58,643 nt of DNA, from positions 1 to 58,643 of the forward strand of contig JAEUVO010000087.1 of NCBI GenBank assembly GCA_016786885.1, in the 5' to 3' direction. Source of the stretch: Chitinophagaceae bacterium (GTDB lineage: Bacteria; Bacteroidota; Bacteroidia; Chitinophagales; Chitinophagaceae). The position numbers and the translations under genes are program-made. Each line of letters starts with the position of its first letter. Position 1 is the stretch's first letter. The notes under the pieces are model-generated. The model did no database searches. It worked only from the letters and a program-made list of their open reading frames with translations, and had not been told where the DNA came from. Of this stretch, positions 1 to 9,406 are shown in pieces.

Positions 1-102
1 GACAAGATATTCGAAGATTATGTGCCTCCGCATAAAAACCTTGGCGCTTTGTTTATCAAGGCCTATACAAAAGCAATGGGAAATACTGGGGAAAATCAAT
101 AA
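1..102 (+). CDS. C-terminal end of an unidentified protein (partial)
   Basis: The window opens inside a reading frame that ends at TAA 100-102 and encodes 33 residues, finishing ...GNTGENQ. The fragment is too short to assign to a family: it is mildly basic and has no visible motif. The ABC exporter that follows begins in the same frame about 33 bases after this stop, so the two are probably cotranscribed. The start and most of the gene lie outside the window. Confidence 0.5.
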   Translation, partial: DKIFEDYVPPHKNLGALFIKAYTKAMGNTGENQ

Positions 103-135
103 ACGGTAATTGCTTCTGTTAGCTTCTGTCTAAAT

Positions 136-1926
136 TTGCTCTTTCTTCAATCTTTTATTTTGTCAACACCAAAGAAAGCTTTTTTTGATTTTGCTTTATT
201 GAGAAGGGTATTTGGCTATGCATCACCATACAAGAAAAAATTCTATTTATCTGTTGTTCTTGCCCTCCTTCTTGCCATTATCACCCCGGTAAGGCCAATG
301 TTGATACAGTTCACAGTCAACGAATATATTACTAATGAAATGGCCCGGATGCTGATCAATATTACGTTGATACAGATCGGGCTTATCCTGGTGGAAACAA
401 TTATGCGGTTCTTCTTTTCTTTTACTACAGCTGAATTAGGACAGTCTGTAGTAAAAGATATGAGAGTGGCTACCTATAAAAAGATAATGAACCTAAACCT
501 GTCTCAGTTTGACAGGACACCCATCGGCACTCTTACTACCAGGACGATCAATGATATTGAGTCCATCAATGATATTTTTTCTGATGGTCTTGTTCCGATT
601 ATTGCTGACCTGCTTTCTATTCTATGTGTATTAGTCTTTATGTTCTGGACAGACTGGCAGTTAACCTTAATAGCACTGATACCATTTCCCATAATGATCA
701 TTGGCACTTATTACTTCAAGGAAAGTATCAATCGTTCTTTTCACAAAGTAAGAAATGCAGTGGCTGCCTTAAATGCATTTGTACAGGAGCACCTTACCGG
801 CATGTCGGTGGTACAGGCCTTTGCTGCGGAAGGAAGAGAATTTGAAAAATTCAAAAAAATAAACAAAGAACATCGCAATGCCAATATTAAAGCCATTTTT
901 GCTTATTCTGTTTTTTTCCCACTCGTAGAGATAGTGCTGGCTCTATCTATAGGGTTAGTAGTCTGGTGGACATCCAAAGAGGCATTGAACCTGCATCAAA
1001 GCCAGCAGGGTACCGTTATTTCGTTTATACTTTGTCTCAATTTATTATTCCGGCCGCTACGGGTTATTGCCGATAAATTCAATGTGTTGCAAATGGGCAT
1101 CATTGCGAGTGAAAGAGTTTTTAAGGTATTAGACAATGAAGATTTCACAGCTCCCGATCCAGTCAATGCTTATGCCCCGGCTATTGTAAGAGGGAAGATC
1201 GATTTCGAAAACGTTGTTTTTGAATATAATCCTGGCAATCCCGTGCTGAAGAATGTTTCTTTCAGTGTTAATCCGGGAGAAACGATTGCAATCGTAGGCC
1301 ATACCGGGAGTGGAAAAACAACGATTATCAGTCTGCTGAACCGGCTATATCATATAAAAAGCGGGAGTATTAAACTGGATGATGTGAATATTGAACAATT
1401 CGAACTGGAAATTTTGCGGAAAAATATTGGGGTGGTGCTACAAGATGTGTTCTTGTTCTCGGGTTCTGTTATTGACAATATAACATTAAGAAATCCGGAA
1501 ATTTCTAAAGAAAAAGTGATTGAAGCGGCACGGTTAATTGAAATGCATGATTTCATTTTGCGGCTGCCAGGTGAGTATGATTATAATGTGATGGAGAGAG
1601 GCGCCACCTTATCACTTGGACAGCGTCAGTTGTTATCATTTATCCGTGCCATGCTGTACAATCCTTCTGTTCTTATTCTTGATGAAGCCACTTCATCAGT
1701 GGATACGGAAAGTGAACAGCTTATTCAACATGCAATCGACACTTTAATTAAAGGACGAACCTCTATTGTAATAGCCCATAGACTTTCCACCATCCGGAAG
1801 GCTAATAAGATAATAGTGCTGGACAAAGGAGAGGTAAAAGAAGCAGGTTCTCACGAAGAATTGCTTGAGAAAGGTGGCTATTATGCCAGGCTTCATGAAA
1901 TGCAGTTTGAGAGTAACTATTCTTAA
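136..1926 (+). CDS. ABC exporter, membrane domain fused to ATPase (MsbA-like)
   Basis: Half-transporter of the lipid/drug exporter type, expected to work as a dimer in the inner membrane and expel a hydrophobic substrate by ATP hydrolysis. A multi-helix membrane domain (about residues 25-320) is followed by a nucleotide-binding domain (about 353-590). The ATPase shows Walker A GHTGSGKTT, signature LSLGQRQ, Walker B VLILDEATSSVD and H-loop IAHRLS, so it looks active. There is no ATG near the 5' end. The frame opens at TTG 136; a second TTG at 160 would give MSTPKKAFFDF and is equally plausible, while the first in-frame ATG would cut into the first helix. The substrate cannot be read from the sequence. 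Confidence 0.9.
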   Translation: MLFLQSFILSTPKKAFFDFALLRRVFGYASPYKKKFYLSVVLALLLAIITPVRPMLIQFTVNEYITNEMARMLINITLIQIGLILVETIMRFFFSFTTAELGQSVVKDMRVATYKKIMNLNLSQFDRTPIGTLTTRTINDIESINDIFSDGLVPIIADLLSILCVLVFMFWTDWQLTLIALIPFPIMIIGTYYFKESINRSFHKVRNAVAALNAFVQEHLTGMSVVQAFAAEGREFEKFKKINKEHRNANIKAIFAYSVFFPLVEIVLALSIGLVVWWTSKEALNLHQSQQGTVISFILCLNLLFRPLRVIADKFNVLQMGIIASERVFKVLDNEDFTAPDPVNAYAPAIVRGKIDFENVVFEYNPGNPVLKNVSFSVNPGETIAIVGHTGSGKTTIISLLNRLYHIKSGSIKLDDVNIEQFELEILRKNIGVVLQDVFLFSGSVIDNITLRNPEISKEKVIEAARLIEMHDFILRLPGEYDYNVMERGATLSLGQRQLLSFIRAMLYNPSVLILDEATSSVDTESEQLIQHAIDTLIKGRTSIVIAHRLSTIRKANKIIVLDKGEVKEAGSHEELLEKGGYYARLHEMQFESNYS

Positions 1927-2061
1927 TGATATTTTTCAGCCTACTTCTTTGATAATCAGTACCTATTCGAAGTACTTTCTACAAGTTTATTTTATAAAAT
2001 TCATTTTCCCTCATTTCTTTAAATTCCTTTGAATCAGGGTTCATTTTTGGCCACACCCCCT

Positions 2062-2069
2062 TATCTTTG
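2062..2069 (+). promoter_or_regulatory. Promoter -7 element TATCTTTG for the atp operon
   Basis: TATCTTTG fits the Bacteroidota -7 consensus TAnnTTTG exactly and ends 20 bases before the atpB start, leaving a short leader. The upstream -33 box is poor: only a TTC sits at the expected 19-base spacing, with a TTTTTG a little too close. The match is seen directly; its activity is inferred. Confidence 0.55.
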
Positions 2070-2089
2070 CGCCAAATTTCGGAACAGGT

Positions 2090-3268
2090 ATGTCCATTCA
2101 GCGTTTCAAATCCTTTACTGTAGCGGTTTTCAGCGTATTTTTTATATTATTTTCCTTGCCGATTATGGCTCAGGATCATGAAGCTGATACTGCCCACAAG
2201 CAAACTCAACATAAAGAGGCTGCCCACGACAAAAAAAAGGACGGATTTAATGCTGCTGAAGTGATTTTTGGCCACGTTTTAAATGGCCATGAGTTCCATT
2301 TCATGGATATCAACGGCAAACCTGTTTCTATCCCGCTTCCTGTAATACTATACTCACCGGAAAGAGGCCTTACCAGCTTTATGTCTTCCAAATTTGAGCA
2401 TGGGCATAATAATCATAATGGCTATGCCATGCTGACGGAACATTCCATTCAGGAAATGGGATTGGATGCCAAGAAATATGCAGCAGGTGATATTGTACCG
2501 GTGGATGCCAATGGCAAATTTGACGCTTCCGTAAAAGTGTACGATCTGTCAATGACACGTAATGTGGTGCAGATGCTGCTGGCGCTAATCATCTTTGTAT
2601 GGATAATGCTCAGGATTGCCAAGCGATACAAAAGCGGAGTGGGTGTTACTTCAGCGCCGAAAGGTTCACAAAGCTTGCTGGAGCCAGTAATCACTTTCGT
2701 AAGAGATGAGGTAGCCAAGCCCAATCTTGGTCATAAGTATGAAAAATATTTACCTTATCTGCTCACCGTTTTCTTTTTTATTCTGATCAATAACATATTT
2801 GGTTTAATTCCTGGCTCTGCGAACGTAACAGGTAATATTGCCTTTACTGTAGTATTGGGTTTGATCTCTTTTGTAGTAATACTTTTCAGTTCGAATAAGC
2901 ATTACTGGGGGCATATTTTCAATCCTCCCGGAGTGCCACTGGGTGTTAAATTTATCCTGGTACCGGTGGAGTTTCTGAGTGTGTTCATAAAGCCATTTGC
3001 CTTGATCATTCGTCTTTTCGCCAACATGGTGGCGGGACACATTATCATTATTTGTTTGATTTCGCTGATATTCATCTTCGGACAATTAAGCCCGATTGCC
3101 GGTTGGGGTGCCTCTCCGCTGTCAATTGGTTTTACTGTCTTTATATACCTGATCGAAGTACTGGTGGCTTTCTTACAGGCCTTCATCTTTACGATGCTGA
3201 CAGCAGTATTTATTGGCCAGGCATTAGAAGGAGAACATCATGATGAGGCTCATGCGGCTCATCACTAA
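2090..3268 (+). CDS. atpB: F1Fo ATP synthase subunit a
   Basis: Membrane stator subunit that forms the proton half-channels against the c-ring. The essential arginine lies in the PFALIIRLFANM segment, followed by the GQALEGE end of the last helix. At 392 residues it is far longer than the roughly 240-270 of most bacterial subunit a. The extra length is an N-terminal extension that begins with a signal peptide (about residues 1-28, ending PIMAQ) and continues as a histidine-rich stretch and a long periplasmic region before the first core helix near residue 160. The C terminus is also histidine-rich (EGEHHDEAHAAHH). Extended AtpB proteins are usual in Bacteroidota. It is the first gene of the atp operon. 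Confidence 0.96.
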   Translation: MSIQRFKSFTVAVFSVFFILFSLPIMAQDHEADTAHKQTQHKEAAHDKKKDGFNAAEVIFGHVLNGHEFHFMDINGKPVSIPLPVILYSPERGLTSFMSSKFEHGHNNHNGYAMLTEHSIQEMGLDAKKYAAGDIVPVDANGKFDASVKVYDLSMTRNVVQMLLALIIFVWIMLRIAKRYKSGVGVTSAPKGSQSLLEPVITFVRDEVAKPNLGHKYEKYLPYLLTVFFFILINNIFGLIPGSANVTGNIAFTVVLGLISFVVILFSSNKHYWGHIFNPPGVPLGVKFILVPVEFLSVFIKPFALIIRLFANMVAGHIIIICLISLIFIFGQLSPIAGWGASPLSIGFTVFIYLIEVLVAFLQAFIFTMLTAVFIGQALEGEHHDEAHAAHH

Positions 3269-3295
3269 GCCCTAAACCCCTAAAGGGGCTTTAAA
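3267..3295 (+). repeat. CCCCTAAAGGGG palindromic repeat, copy 1
   Basis: Directly after the atpB stop lies a small palindrome, CCCC TAAA GGGG (3277-3288), with wider pairing of AAGCCC with GGGCTT. The reverse complement of the same core occurs at 57732-57750. In both copies CCC(Y)AA precedes the palindrome on the same strand, which suggests a dispersed element rather than chance. Confidence 0.5.
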
Positions 3296-3360
3296 GGCTA
3301 AGCGATGAAATTGTATTTGGTTTTTTGAAATTGACTTATAATAAGTTTTTTATTTTTTAA

Positions 3361-3627
<267 letters not shown>

Positions 3628-3646
3628 TATCGTTGCTACAAAAATT

Positions 3647-3681
3647 TACTGCATCTGATGCACAGGGCGGAGGATGCAGTA
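3647..3681 (+). promoter_or_regulatory. Intercistronic hairpin between atpE and atpF
   Basis: TACTGCATC (3647-3655) pairs perfectly with GATGCAGTA (3673-3681) across a 17-base loop, about 20 bases after the atpE stop and 33 before atpF. It is followed by only three T residues, so it is a weak terminator at best. It could protect the atpB-atpE part of the transcript from decay, which would suit the high copy number of subunit c. The function is inferred. Confidence 0.4.
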
Positions 3682-3713
3682 TTTAAATCTGAAACAAGAA
3701 ACTGAAATAGACA

Positions 3714-4208
3714 ATGAAACTTCTTACTCCCGAATTTGGTTTGCTCATCTGGACCTTGCTGGCCTTTTTGATCGTATTCTTTATTTTAAAGAAGCTGGCA
3801 TGGCCTGCCATTATCAAAGGTCTTCGTGACCGTGAAAATAGTATTGCTGATTCACTGGCAACTGCTCAAAAGGTGAAAGAAGAAATGGCGTTGATGAAAA
3901 GCGAGAATGAAGCATTACTGGCTAAGGCCCGTGAAGAAAGAGCTCAACTGCTGAAAGAAGCAAGGGAGACAAAAGATAAGATCATCAATGAAGCAAAGGA
4001 GCAGGCCAAAACAGAAGCAAACAAGATCGTTACAGAAGCGCAGGCTGCTATCAATGCACAGAAAATGGCAGCATTAACAGAAGTGAAGAACCAGGTAGGT
4101 AAGCTGGTGATTGAAGTAAGTGAGAAAGTGTTGAGAAAAGAGTTAGGAAATAAAGATGCCCAGGAAGCTCATATTAAAGGGCTTGTTCAGGAAGTAAAGT
4201 TGAACTAA
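3714..4208 (+). CDS. atpF: F1Fo ATP synthase subunit b
   Basis: Peripheral stalk subunit: one N-terminal membrane helix (about residues 7-27, LLIWTLLAFLIVFFILKKLAWP) and a long charged coiled coil that reaches up to F1. At 164 residues it has normal length. It sits between atpE and atpH in the standard order, 13 bases before atpH, and will dimerise in the complex. Nothing unusual is visible. Confidence 0.95.
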   Translation: MKLLTPEFGLLIWTLLAFLIVFFILKKLAWPAIIKGLRDRENSIADSLATAQKVKEEMALMKSENEALLAKAREERAQLLKEARETKDKIINEAKEQAKTEANKIVTEAQAAINAQKMAALTEVKNQVGKLVIEVSEKVLRKELGNKDAQEAHIKGLVQEVKLN

Positions 4209-4221
4209 TTAATGAATTGAA

Positions 4222-4785
4222 ATGCCGAATCCACGTTTAGCATCCAGGTACTCGAAATCACTGATCGGTCTTGCACTTGAGAAAGGCCAGTTGGAAACTG
4301 TTTTTGCAGATATGCAATGGTTGCAGGCTGTTTGTAAAAGCAACCGTGATTTTGTAAATGTGCTACGCAGTCCTGTTATTAAGAATGATGTTAAAAGAAA
4401 GATAGTTGAGGCTGTCACTACCGGGAAAATTAGTGAGCTTACTGCCGGGTTTAATCGCCTGCTCATATTAAAAAACAGGGAGAATTTTTTGCCTGAGATC
4501 ATTACTGCTTTCATTGCTGCTTATAAAGAACATAAAAATATTCAGACAATAAAGCTAACTACAGCTACGCCAGTTAGTGATGCCATGAAGAATGCTATTG
4601 TGGAACAAGTGAAAAAATCTGCCGGCTTTCAAAATGTAGAACTGGAAGAAAAAACAGATGAGAGTCTTATTGGCGGATTTGTGTTACAGATCGGCGACAA
4701 ACTGGTTGATGCCAGTGTGGCGTATGACCTGAAGGCTATTGCCAAGCAATTTGAGAATAACGATTTTATTTACAGAATCAGATAA
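4222..4785 (+). CDS. atpH: F1 ATP synthase subunit delta
   Basis: Stalk subunit that links the crown of F1 to subunit b (OSCP family). At 187 residues it has normal family length. It opens with NPRLASRYSKSLIGLALEKG, matching the family's N-terminal helical domain, and has the typical C-terminal segment with DESLIGGFVLQIGDKLVDAS. It lies between atpF and atpA with short gaps (13 and 24 bases), as expected for one transcript. Confidence 0.95.
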   Translation: MPNPRLASRYSKSLIGLALEKGQLETVFADMQWLQAVCKSNRDFVNVLRSPVIKNDVKRKIVEAVTTGKISELTAGFNRLLILKNRENFLPEIITAFIAAYKEHKNIQTIKLTTATPVSDAMKNAIVEQVKKSAGFQNVELEEKTDESLIGGFVLQIGDKLVDASVAYDLKAIAKQFENNDFIYRIR

Positions 4786-4809
4786 TTTATAAAAGATAAA
4801 AAGAGATAT

Positions 4810-6387
4810 ATGCCAGAGATTAAACCAGATGAGATAAGTGCTATACTGCGTCAGCAGTTGAGCAACTTTAACGCCAGTGCCGACCTGGAAGAAGTTGGAA
4901 CAGTTTTACAAATCGGTGATGGAATTGCCCGTGTATATGGATTGGGTAATGTCCGTTATGGTGAACTGGTGGAGTTCGAAAATGGTGTTCGTGCCATTGC
5001 ATTAAACCTGGAAGAAGATAATGTGGGTGTGGTATTAATGGGAGAAACGGGTGGAATACAGGAAGGAGCTAAAGTAAAACGTACCGGTCAGATCGCCTCT
5101 ATTAAGGTAGGCGAAGGAATGGTAGGTCGTGTGGTAAATACGCTGGGTAATCCTATTGATGGTAAAGGCCCGCTTACGGGTGATCTATATGAGATGCCCC
5201 TGGAAAGAAAAGCTCCGGGTGTTATCTTCCGTGAACCGGTAAAAGAACCTTTGCAAACTGGTATCAAAGCGATTGATGCGATGATCCCTATTGGTCGTGG
5301 TCAAAGAGAATTGGTTATTGGTGACCGCCAGACTGGTAAGACTGCCATTTGTGTTGACACTATTATCAATCAAAAAGAATTTTACAAAGCAGGTAAGCCT
5401 GTTTATTGTATATATGTTGCTATCGGTCAAAAAGCATCAACTATCGCTGGTGTAATGAAAACATTGCAGGATAATGGTGCTATGGATTACACTATCATAG
5501 TGGCGGCTTCTGCCTCTGATCCTGCTCCATTGCAGTTCTATGCGCCATTTGCCGGTGCAGCTATCGGAGAATTTTTCCGTGATACCGGTCGCCCTGCATT
5601 GATCATTTATGATGATCTCTCTAAACAAGCTGTGGCCTATCGTGAAGTTTCTTTGTTGCTTCGTCGTCCTCCGGGCCGTGAAGCTTATCCCGGTGATGTA
5701 TTCTACCTGCATAGCCGTTTACTGGAAAGAGCTGCTAAAGTTATCAGCGATGATAATGTGGCAAAGAATATGAATGATGTTCCCGAGAGTATCCGTCACC
5801 TGATCAAAGGAGGAGGTTCATTGACTGCATTACCAATTATTGAAACACAGGCTGGTGACGTATCAGCCTACATTCCAACAAACGTAATTTCCATTACTGA
5901 CGGACAGATATTTCTGGAAACAAATCTGTTCTTATCGGGTATTCGTCCGGCCATCAACGTTGGTATCTCTGTTAGCCGTGTGGGTGGTAATGCGCAGATC
6001 AAATCGATGAAGAAAGTAGCCGGTACGTTGAAACTGGACCAGGCATTATATCGTGAGTTGGAGGCCTTCTCTAAATTTGGCGGTGATCTTGATGCAGCTA
6101 CCAAGAATGTAATTGACAAAGGTGCCCGTAACGTGGAGGTGCTGAAGCAACCACAATACTCTCCTTTCCCTGTAGAAAAACAGGTGGCTATCATTTATCT
6201 TGGTACAAACGGATTATTGAAAGATGTGTCCGTTAAAAGGGTAAAAGAATTTGAAGAACATTTCTTAATGGAAATGGAAAACAAATTGCCCGATGTTCTG
6301 GCTGAGTTTAAAAAAGGAAATTTGCCTGAGGAAGGTATTAAGAAGATGGTGGAATTGGCGAATGGATTGATCCCTTCTTATAAATAA
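4810..6387 (+). CDS. atpA: F1 ATP synthase subunit alpha
   Basis: Non-catalytic nucleotide-binding subunit of the F1 hexamer. All three parts are present in 525 residues: the N-terminal beta-barrel, the central P-loop domain with [10 protein letters not shown] (Walker A), and the C-terminal helical domain. The segment [20 protein letters not shown] includes the conserved arginine that reaches the catalytic site of beta. It is the last gene of the operon here. Genes for gamma (atpG), beta (atpD) and epsilon (atpC) do not follow and are not in the window, so F1 must be completed from other loci. Confidence 0.98.
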   Translation: MPEIKPDEISAILRQQLSNFNASADLEEVGTVLQIGDGIARVYGLGNVRYGELVEFENGVRAIALNLEEDNVGVVLMGETGGIQEGAKVKRTGQIASIKVGEGMVGRVVNTLGNPIDGKGPLTGDLYEMPLERKAPGVIFREPVKEPLQTGIKAIDAMIPIGRGQRELVIGDRQTGKTAICVDTIINQKEFYKAGKPVYCIYVAIGQKASTIAGVMKTLQDNGAMDYTIIVAASASDPAPLQFYAPFAGAAIGEFFRDTGRPALIIYDDLSKQAVAYREVSLLLRRPPGREAYPGDVFYLHSRLLERAAKVISDDNVAKNMNDVPESIRHLIKGGGSLTALPIIETQAGDVSAYIPTNVISITDGQIFLETNLFLSGIRPAINVGISVSRVGGNAQIKSMKKVAGTLKLDQALYRELEAFSKFGGDLDAATKNVIDKGARNVEVLKQPQYSPFPVEKQVAIIYLGTNGLLKDVSVKRVKEFEEHFLMEMENKLPDVLAEFKKGNLPEEGIKKMVELANGLIPSYK

Positions 6388-6410
6388 CATAGAATAGTAG
6401 TTAATATTTA

Positions 6411-6436
6411 AAAATCCTGCTTTAGTGCAGGATTTT
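6411..6436 (+). terminator. Intrinsic terminator after atpA
   Basis: AAAATCCTGC (6411-6420) pairs perfectly with GCAGGATTTT (6427-6436) around a 6-base loop, and the 3' arm runs into a T stretch. It lies 24 bases after the atpA stop and closes the atp operon. Confidence 0.85.
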
Positions 6437-6444
6437 TACTTTTG
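6437..6444 (+). promoter_or_regulatory. Promoter -7 element TACTTTTG for the LytTR regulator
   Basis: TACTTTTG matches TAnnTTTG exactly and starts on the base after the atpA terminator stem, 48 bases before the ATG of the response regulator. No TTG box is visible at 19-20 bases upstream, because that DNA is the terminator stem itself. Confidence 0.5.
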
Positions 6445-6492
6445 TAAAACCATTGACCTTGACTGCTTTAAACCTCAGAGCAACAAGGAAAC

Positions 6493-7188
6493 ATGTATAA
6501 AGCACTTATTGTTGATGACAACAAAGTAGCCCGATTGATGCTGAGCGAAATGCTCCGCAAGATCGATACTATTGAATTAGCTGATGAATTTGAAGATGCC
6601 CCATCTGCAATTTCAAGGCTGAAAAAAAATGATATTGATATACTTTTCCTGGATGTAGAAATGCCGGGCATGACGGGGCTTGAGTTGTTGAAGGTCCTGC
6701 CTGACAAGCCGCTTACGATATTGGTAACTGCTCAGCCCGGTTATGCTGTTGAGGCATTTGAGCTAAATGTAGTGGATTACCTGGTGAAACCCTTTGCGGT
6801 GGCCAGAATTATTCTTGCCGTAGAAAGAGCTGTTGAATTACTGGAAGTGAAGAATTCGAAAATTAACCGGGTTGAGAATGATCATATATTTATCCGTGAT
6901 GGCAAAGCAATCAGGAAAATCTTATTGCAGCATATTCTCTGGCTGGAGGCCAAAGGTGATTATGTTAAGATCGTGACGCAACAAGGAAATTTTGTTATTC
7001 ATGCCACACTAAGGAACCTCGAAGAAAAATTATCTGTTAATGAATTTGTACGGATACACAGGGGATACATTATCCCCATTACTAAGATTGACTATATTGA
7101 AGATGGGGTAGCTTATATACAGGGGACGCCTTTGCCAGTATCGGAGAATTATCGGAATGAATTACTGAGAAATCTAAGATTATTATAA
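6493..7188 (+). CDS. LytTR-family response regulator
   Basis: Two-component output protein. Residues 1-120 form a receiver with acidic pocket VDDN, phospho-acceptor Asp54 (LFLDVEMPGM) and the conserved lysine near residue 99 (YLVKPF). Residues about 130-231 form a LytTR DNA-binding domain (IFIRDGKAIRKI, IHRGYIIP). Regulators of this kind are usually paired with LytS/YehU-type kinases; here the gene is followed 25 bases later by a hybrid HisKA kinase, which is a less usual partner. It heads a four-gene operon with its own -7 element. Its targets are unknown, but autoregulation of the operon and control of the OmpA-like lipoprotein downstream are reasonable inferences. Confidence 0.92.
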   Translation: MYKALIVDDNKVARLMLSEMLRKIDTIELADEFEDAPSAISRLKKNDIDILFLDVEMPGMTGLELLKVLPDKPLTILVTAQPGYAVEAFELNVVDYLVKPFAVARIILAVERAVELLEVKNSKINRVENDHIFIRDGKAIRKILLQHILWLEAKGDYVKIVTQQGNFVIHATLRNLEEKLSVNEFVRIHRGYIIPITKIDYIEDGVAYIQGTPLPVSENYRNELLRNLRLL

Positions 7189-7213
7189 TCCTTGCAATCT
7201 GAAATTAGCCACT

Positions 7214-9382
7214 ATGAAGTTTCGTGTAGCATATTTGTTCTGGATACTAATACTTGCCTCCGGATTAATGATTCTGGTGGTTGCCACGCAAATGCTTACA
7301 ACAAGAAATATAAGCGGGTTACAAAAAGGCAATAAGGAGGCGGCTATAACATTTTCAATAAATAACAGATTGCAGGAACTTGTCAACCTGAGCTTCGAAT
7401 TAGAGTCAAAACTTCTAAGACAAAGCTCTGGTTATATAAACCGTCAATCAATAGAAGATTCGTTGACCATGCTTGGGTACAATGCGTCAATATTGCAGGA
7501 TATTAATCTTAATGAAGAAGCAGTAAACAGGTTTAAAAAGCTGAACAATTTTATTAATCAGCAAATTGAAATAAGCCTGAATGTGATGGGAGAGAAAGAT
7601 TTGTCTGACAAAAAGAGTGTTGAATCGTTGAGGAGTTTACATATTGCTGATAGCATTTATGGTATTGCTTTGTCAATCCAAAAATACCTGGAAAAGGACC
7701 TTGAAAAAACTCTCGGGAATAATACAAAAACCTCGGGCCGGCTTTCTTCATATAATAAGATACTTGCCATAATTGCCATTACAGCAATACTTATACTGGG
7801 TACTATTATCATCAATCGTCATTTAAGACAGGTTCAATTGATTAAGGACCTTGAAAAGGCAACAGTTGCAGCACGAAAATCAGCCCTGATCAAGGATCAG
7901 TTTCTTGCAAATATGAGCCACGAGATCCGCACGCCGTTAAATGCTATAAGTGGTTTTAGCAGGTTGCTTTCTCAAACACCTCTTAGTGGTGAGCAACAAC
8001 AATACTCTGCTATTATCAATGATGCCAGCGGAAACCTCATGCACATTGTAAATGATATTCTCGATATTTCAAAAATTGAGGCGGGTAAATTAAAGATCGA
8101 GCAAAAGGAATTTAACCTTCGGAGGGTTATACAAATGGTGGAGTATATGTTTCTAAGTGCTGCTGCAGAAAAAGACCTGCAATTTTCCCAACAAGTTGAA
8201 GAGGATGTACCTGGTGTATTAAAAGGAGACCCTGAGAGACTTTCACAGGTGCTAATAAATCTCATTAGCAATGCAATAAAATTTACACGGCAAGGATATG
8301 TGAATATTGCGGTCAGCTTACATAAGGAAATGAACGAAAATGTGTGGATTAAGTTTTGCGTTGAGGATTCCGGTATTGGTATTCCAAAAGATAAGCAGGA
8401 GAGAATTTTTCAAAGATTTGAGCAGCTTAATTTGGATAACGAGCAAATTACACACGGCACCGGGCTAGGGCTTAGTATTGTTAAAAACCTTATAACCCAA
8501 ATGGGAGGGCAGATAACATTATCAAGTGAGTTAGGTATAGGGGCTGAATTTATTGTGATACTTCCATTTCAGAAAATCTCAGCTTTCAGTAAGGATGAAA
8601 ACAATGGCAGAAATAATGAAACACCTTCCTATCACTATGCAGGGGCTAAAGTATTAGTAGTTGAGGATAACAAAGTGAATCAATTATTACTTAAGCACAC
8701 ATTAACAACTTTCGGAATTCTGGTGGATATTGCGGCGGATGGTCAGGAGGCTGTTCAGGCAATTGAAAGAAAACAGTATGACCTGATACTGCTGGATATA
8801 CAAATGCCCGTAATGGATGGCTATACCACCATGAATTTAATACGTTCTGCAGGATTCCCCAAATCACCAGTTGTTGCAATGACGGCCTACGCCATGCCGG
8901 GAGAAAGAGAGAAATGTTTACAAGCCGGAATGGAGGATTACCTGGCAAAACCAGTTGATTTCAAGCAATTGGTGAATATTCTTGAAGTATATCTTAAGAA
9001 TAAGCAGACAGAAATAAAGACAATGTCGGCTTTGATTCGTAACAACGATTTCCTTTTGCAATTAGCCGGAGGCGATAGAAGCATGACGGTGCGAATTCTG
9101 GAAGAGATTAAGCAGGAAATTCCGAATACTGTTTTGAAATTGAAGGAATTGAAGGAGTACAAGGACAATAGTGGATTAAGTGCAATATGTCATCATATGG
9201 TTTCTACTTTTTCACCATTAGGTGATGACACAAGTATTATGAGACAACTTCAGCAGTTAGAAAATACAAAACAGGATATCCATAATTGGGATAAAAGTCT
9301 GTTAATCGACAAACTTGTAAAAGAACTAACTGACCTTGAGAATGAACTAAAGGAGCCTGTTGAAGGAAACGTCCTGGATTGA
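7214..9382 (+). CDS. Hybrid sensor histidine kinase (HisKA-HATPase-REC-HPt)
   Basis: Inner-membrane sensor of 722 residues. One helix at 6-26 and one at about 182-201 enclose a roughly 155-residue helical periplasmic sensor region without a recognisable ligand pocket. The cytoplasmic part has HisKA with phospho-accepting His236 (NMSHEIRTPLN), an ATPase with N box NLISNAIKFT, G1 DSGIGIP and G2 GTGLGLS, a receiver at about 475-595 with Asp528 (LILLDIQMPVMDG), and a C-terminal domain with His661 (ICHHMVSTFSPLG) that fits an HPt module in which the usual lysine after the histidine is replaced. This gives a complete His-Asp-His relay in one chain, which could hand phosphate to the LytTR regulator just upstream. 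Confidence 0.93.
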   Translation: MKFRVAYLFWILILASGLMILVVATQMLTTRNISGLQKGNKEAAITFSINNRLQELVNLSFELESKLLRQSSGYINRQSIEDSLTMLGYNASILQDINLNEEAVNRFKKLNNFINQQIEISLNVMGEKDLSDKKSVESLRSLHIADSIYGIALSIQKYLEKDLEKTLGNNTKTSGRLSSYNKILAIIAITAILILGTIIINRHLRQVQLIKDLEKATVAARKSALIKDQFLANMSHEIRTPLNAISGFSRLLSQTPLSGEQQQYSAIINDASGNLMHIVNDILDISKIEAGKLKIEQKEFNLRRVIQMVEYMFLSAAAEKDLQFSQQVEEDVPGVLKGDPERLSQVLINLISNAIKFTRQGYVNIAVSLHKEMNENVWIKFCVEDSGIGIPKDKQERIFQRFEQLNLDNEQITHGTGLGLSIVKNLITQMGGQITLSSELGIGAEFIVILPFQKISAFSKDENNGRNNETPSYHYAGAKVLVVEDNKVNQLLLKHTLTTFGILVDIAADGQEAVQAIERKQYDLILLDIQMPVMDGYTTMNLIRSAGFPKSPVVAMTAYAMPGEREKCLQAGMEDYLAKPVDFKQLVNILEVYLKNKQTEIKTMSALIRNNDFLLQLAGGDRSMTVRILEEIKQEIPNTVLKLKELKEYKDNSGLSAICHHMVSTFSPLGDDTSIMRQLQQLENTKQDIHNWDKSLLIDKLVKELTDLENELKEPVEGNVLD

Positions 9383-9406
9383 TGGCCGGTAAACGATAAA
9401 AGAGGC

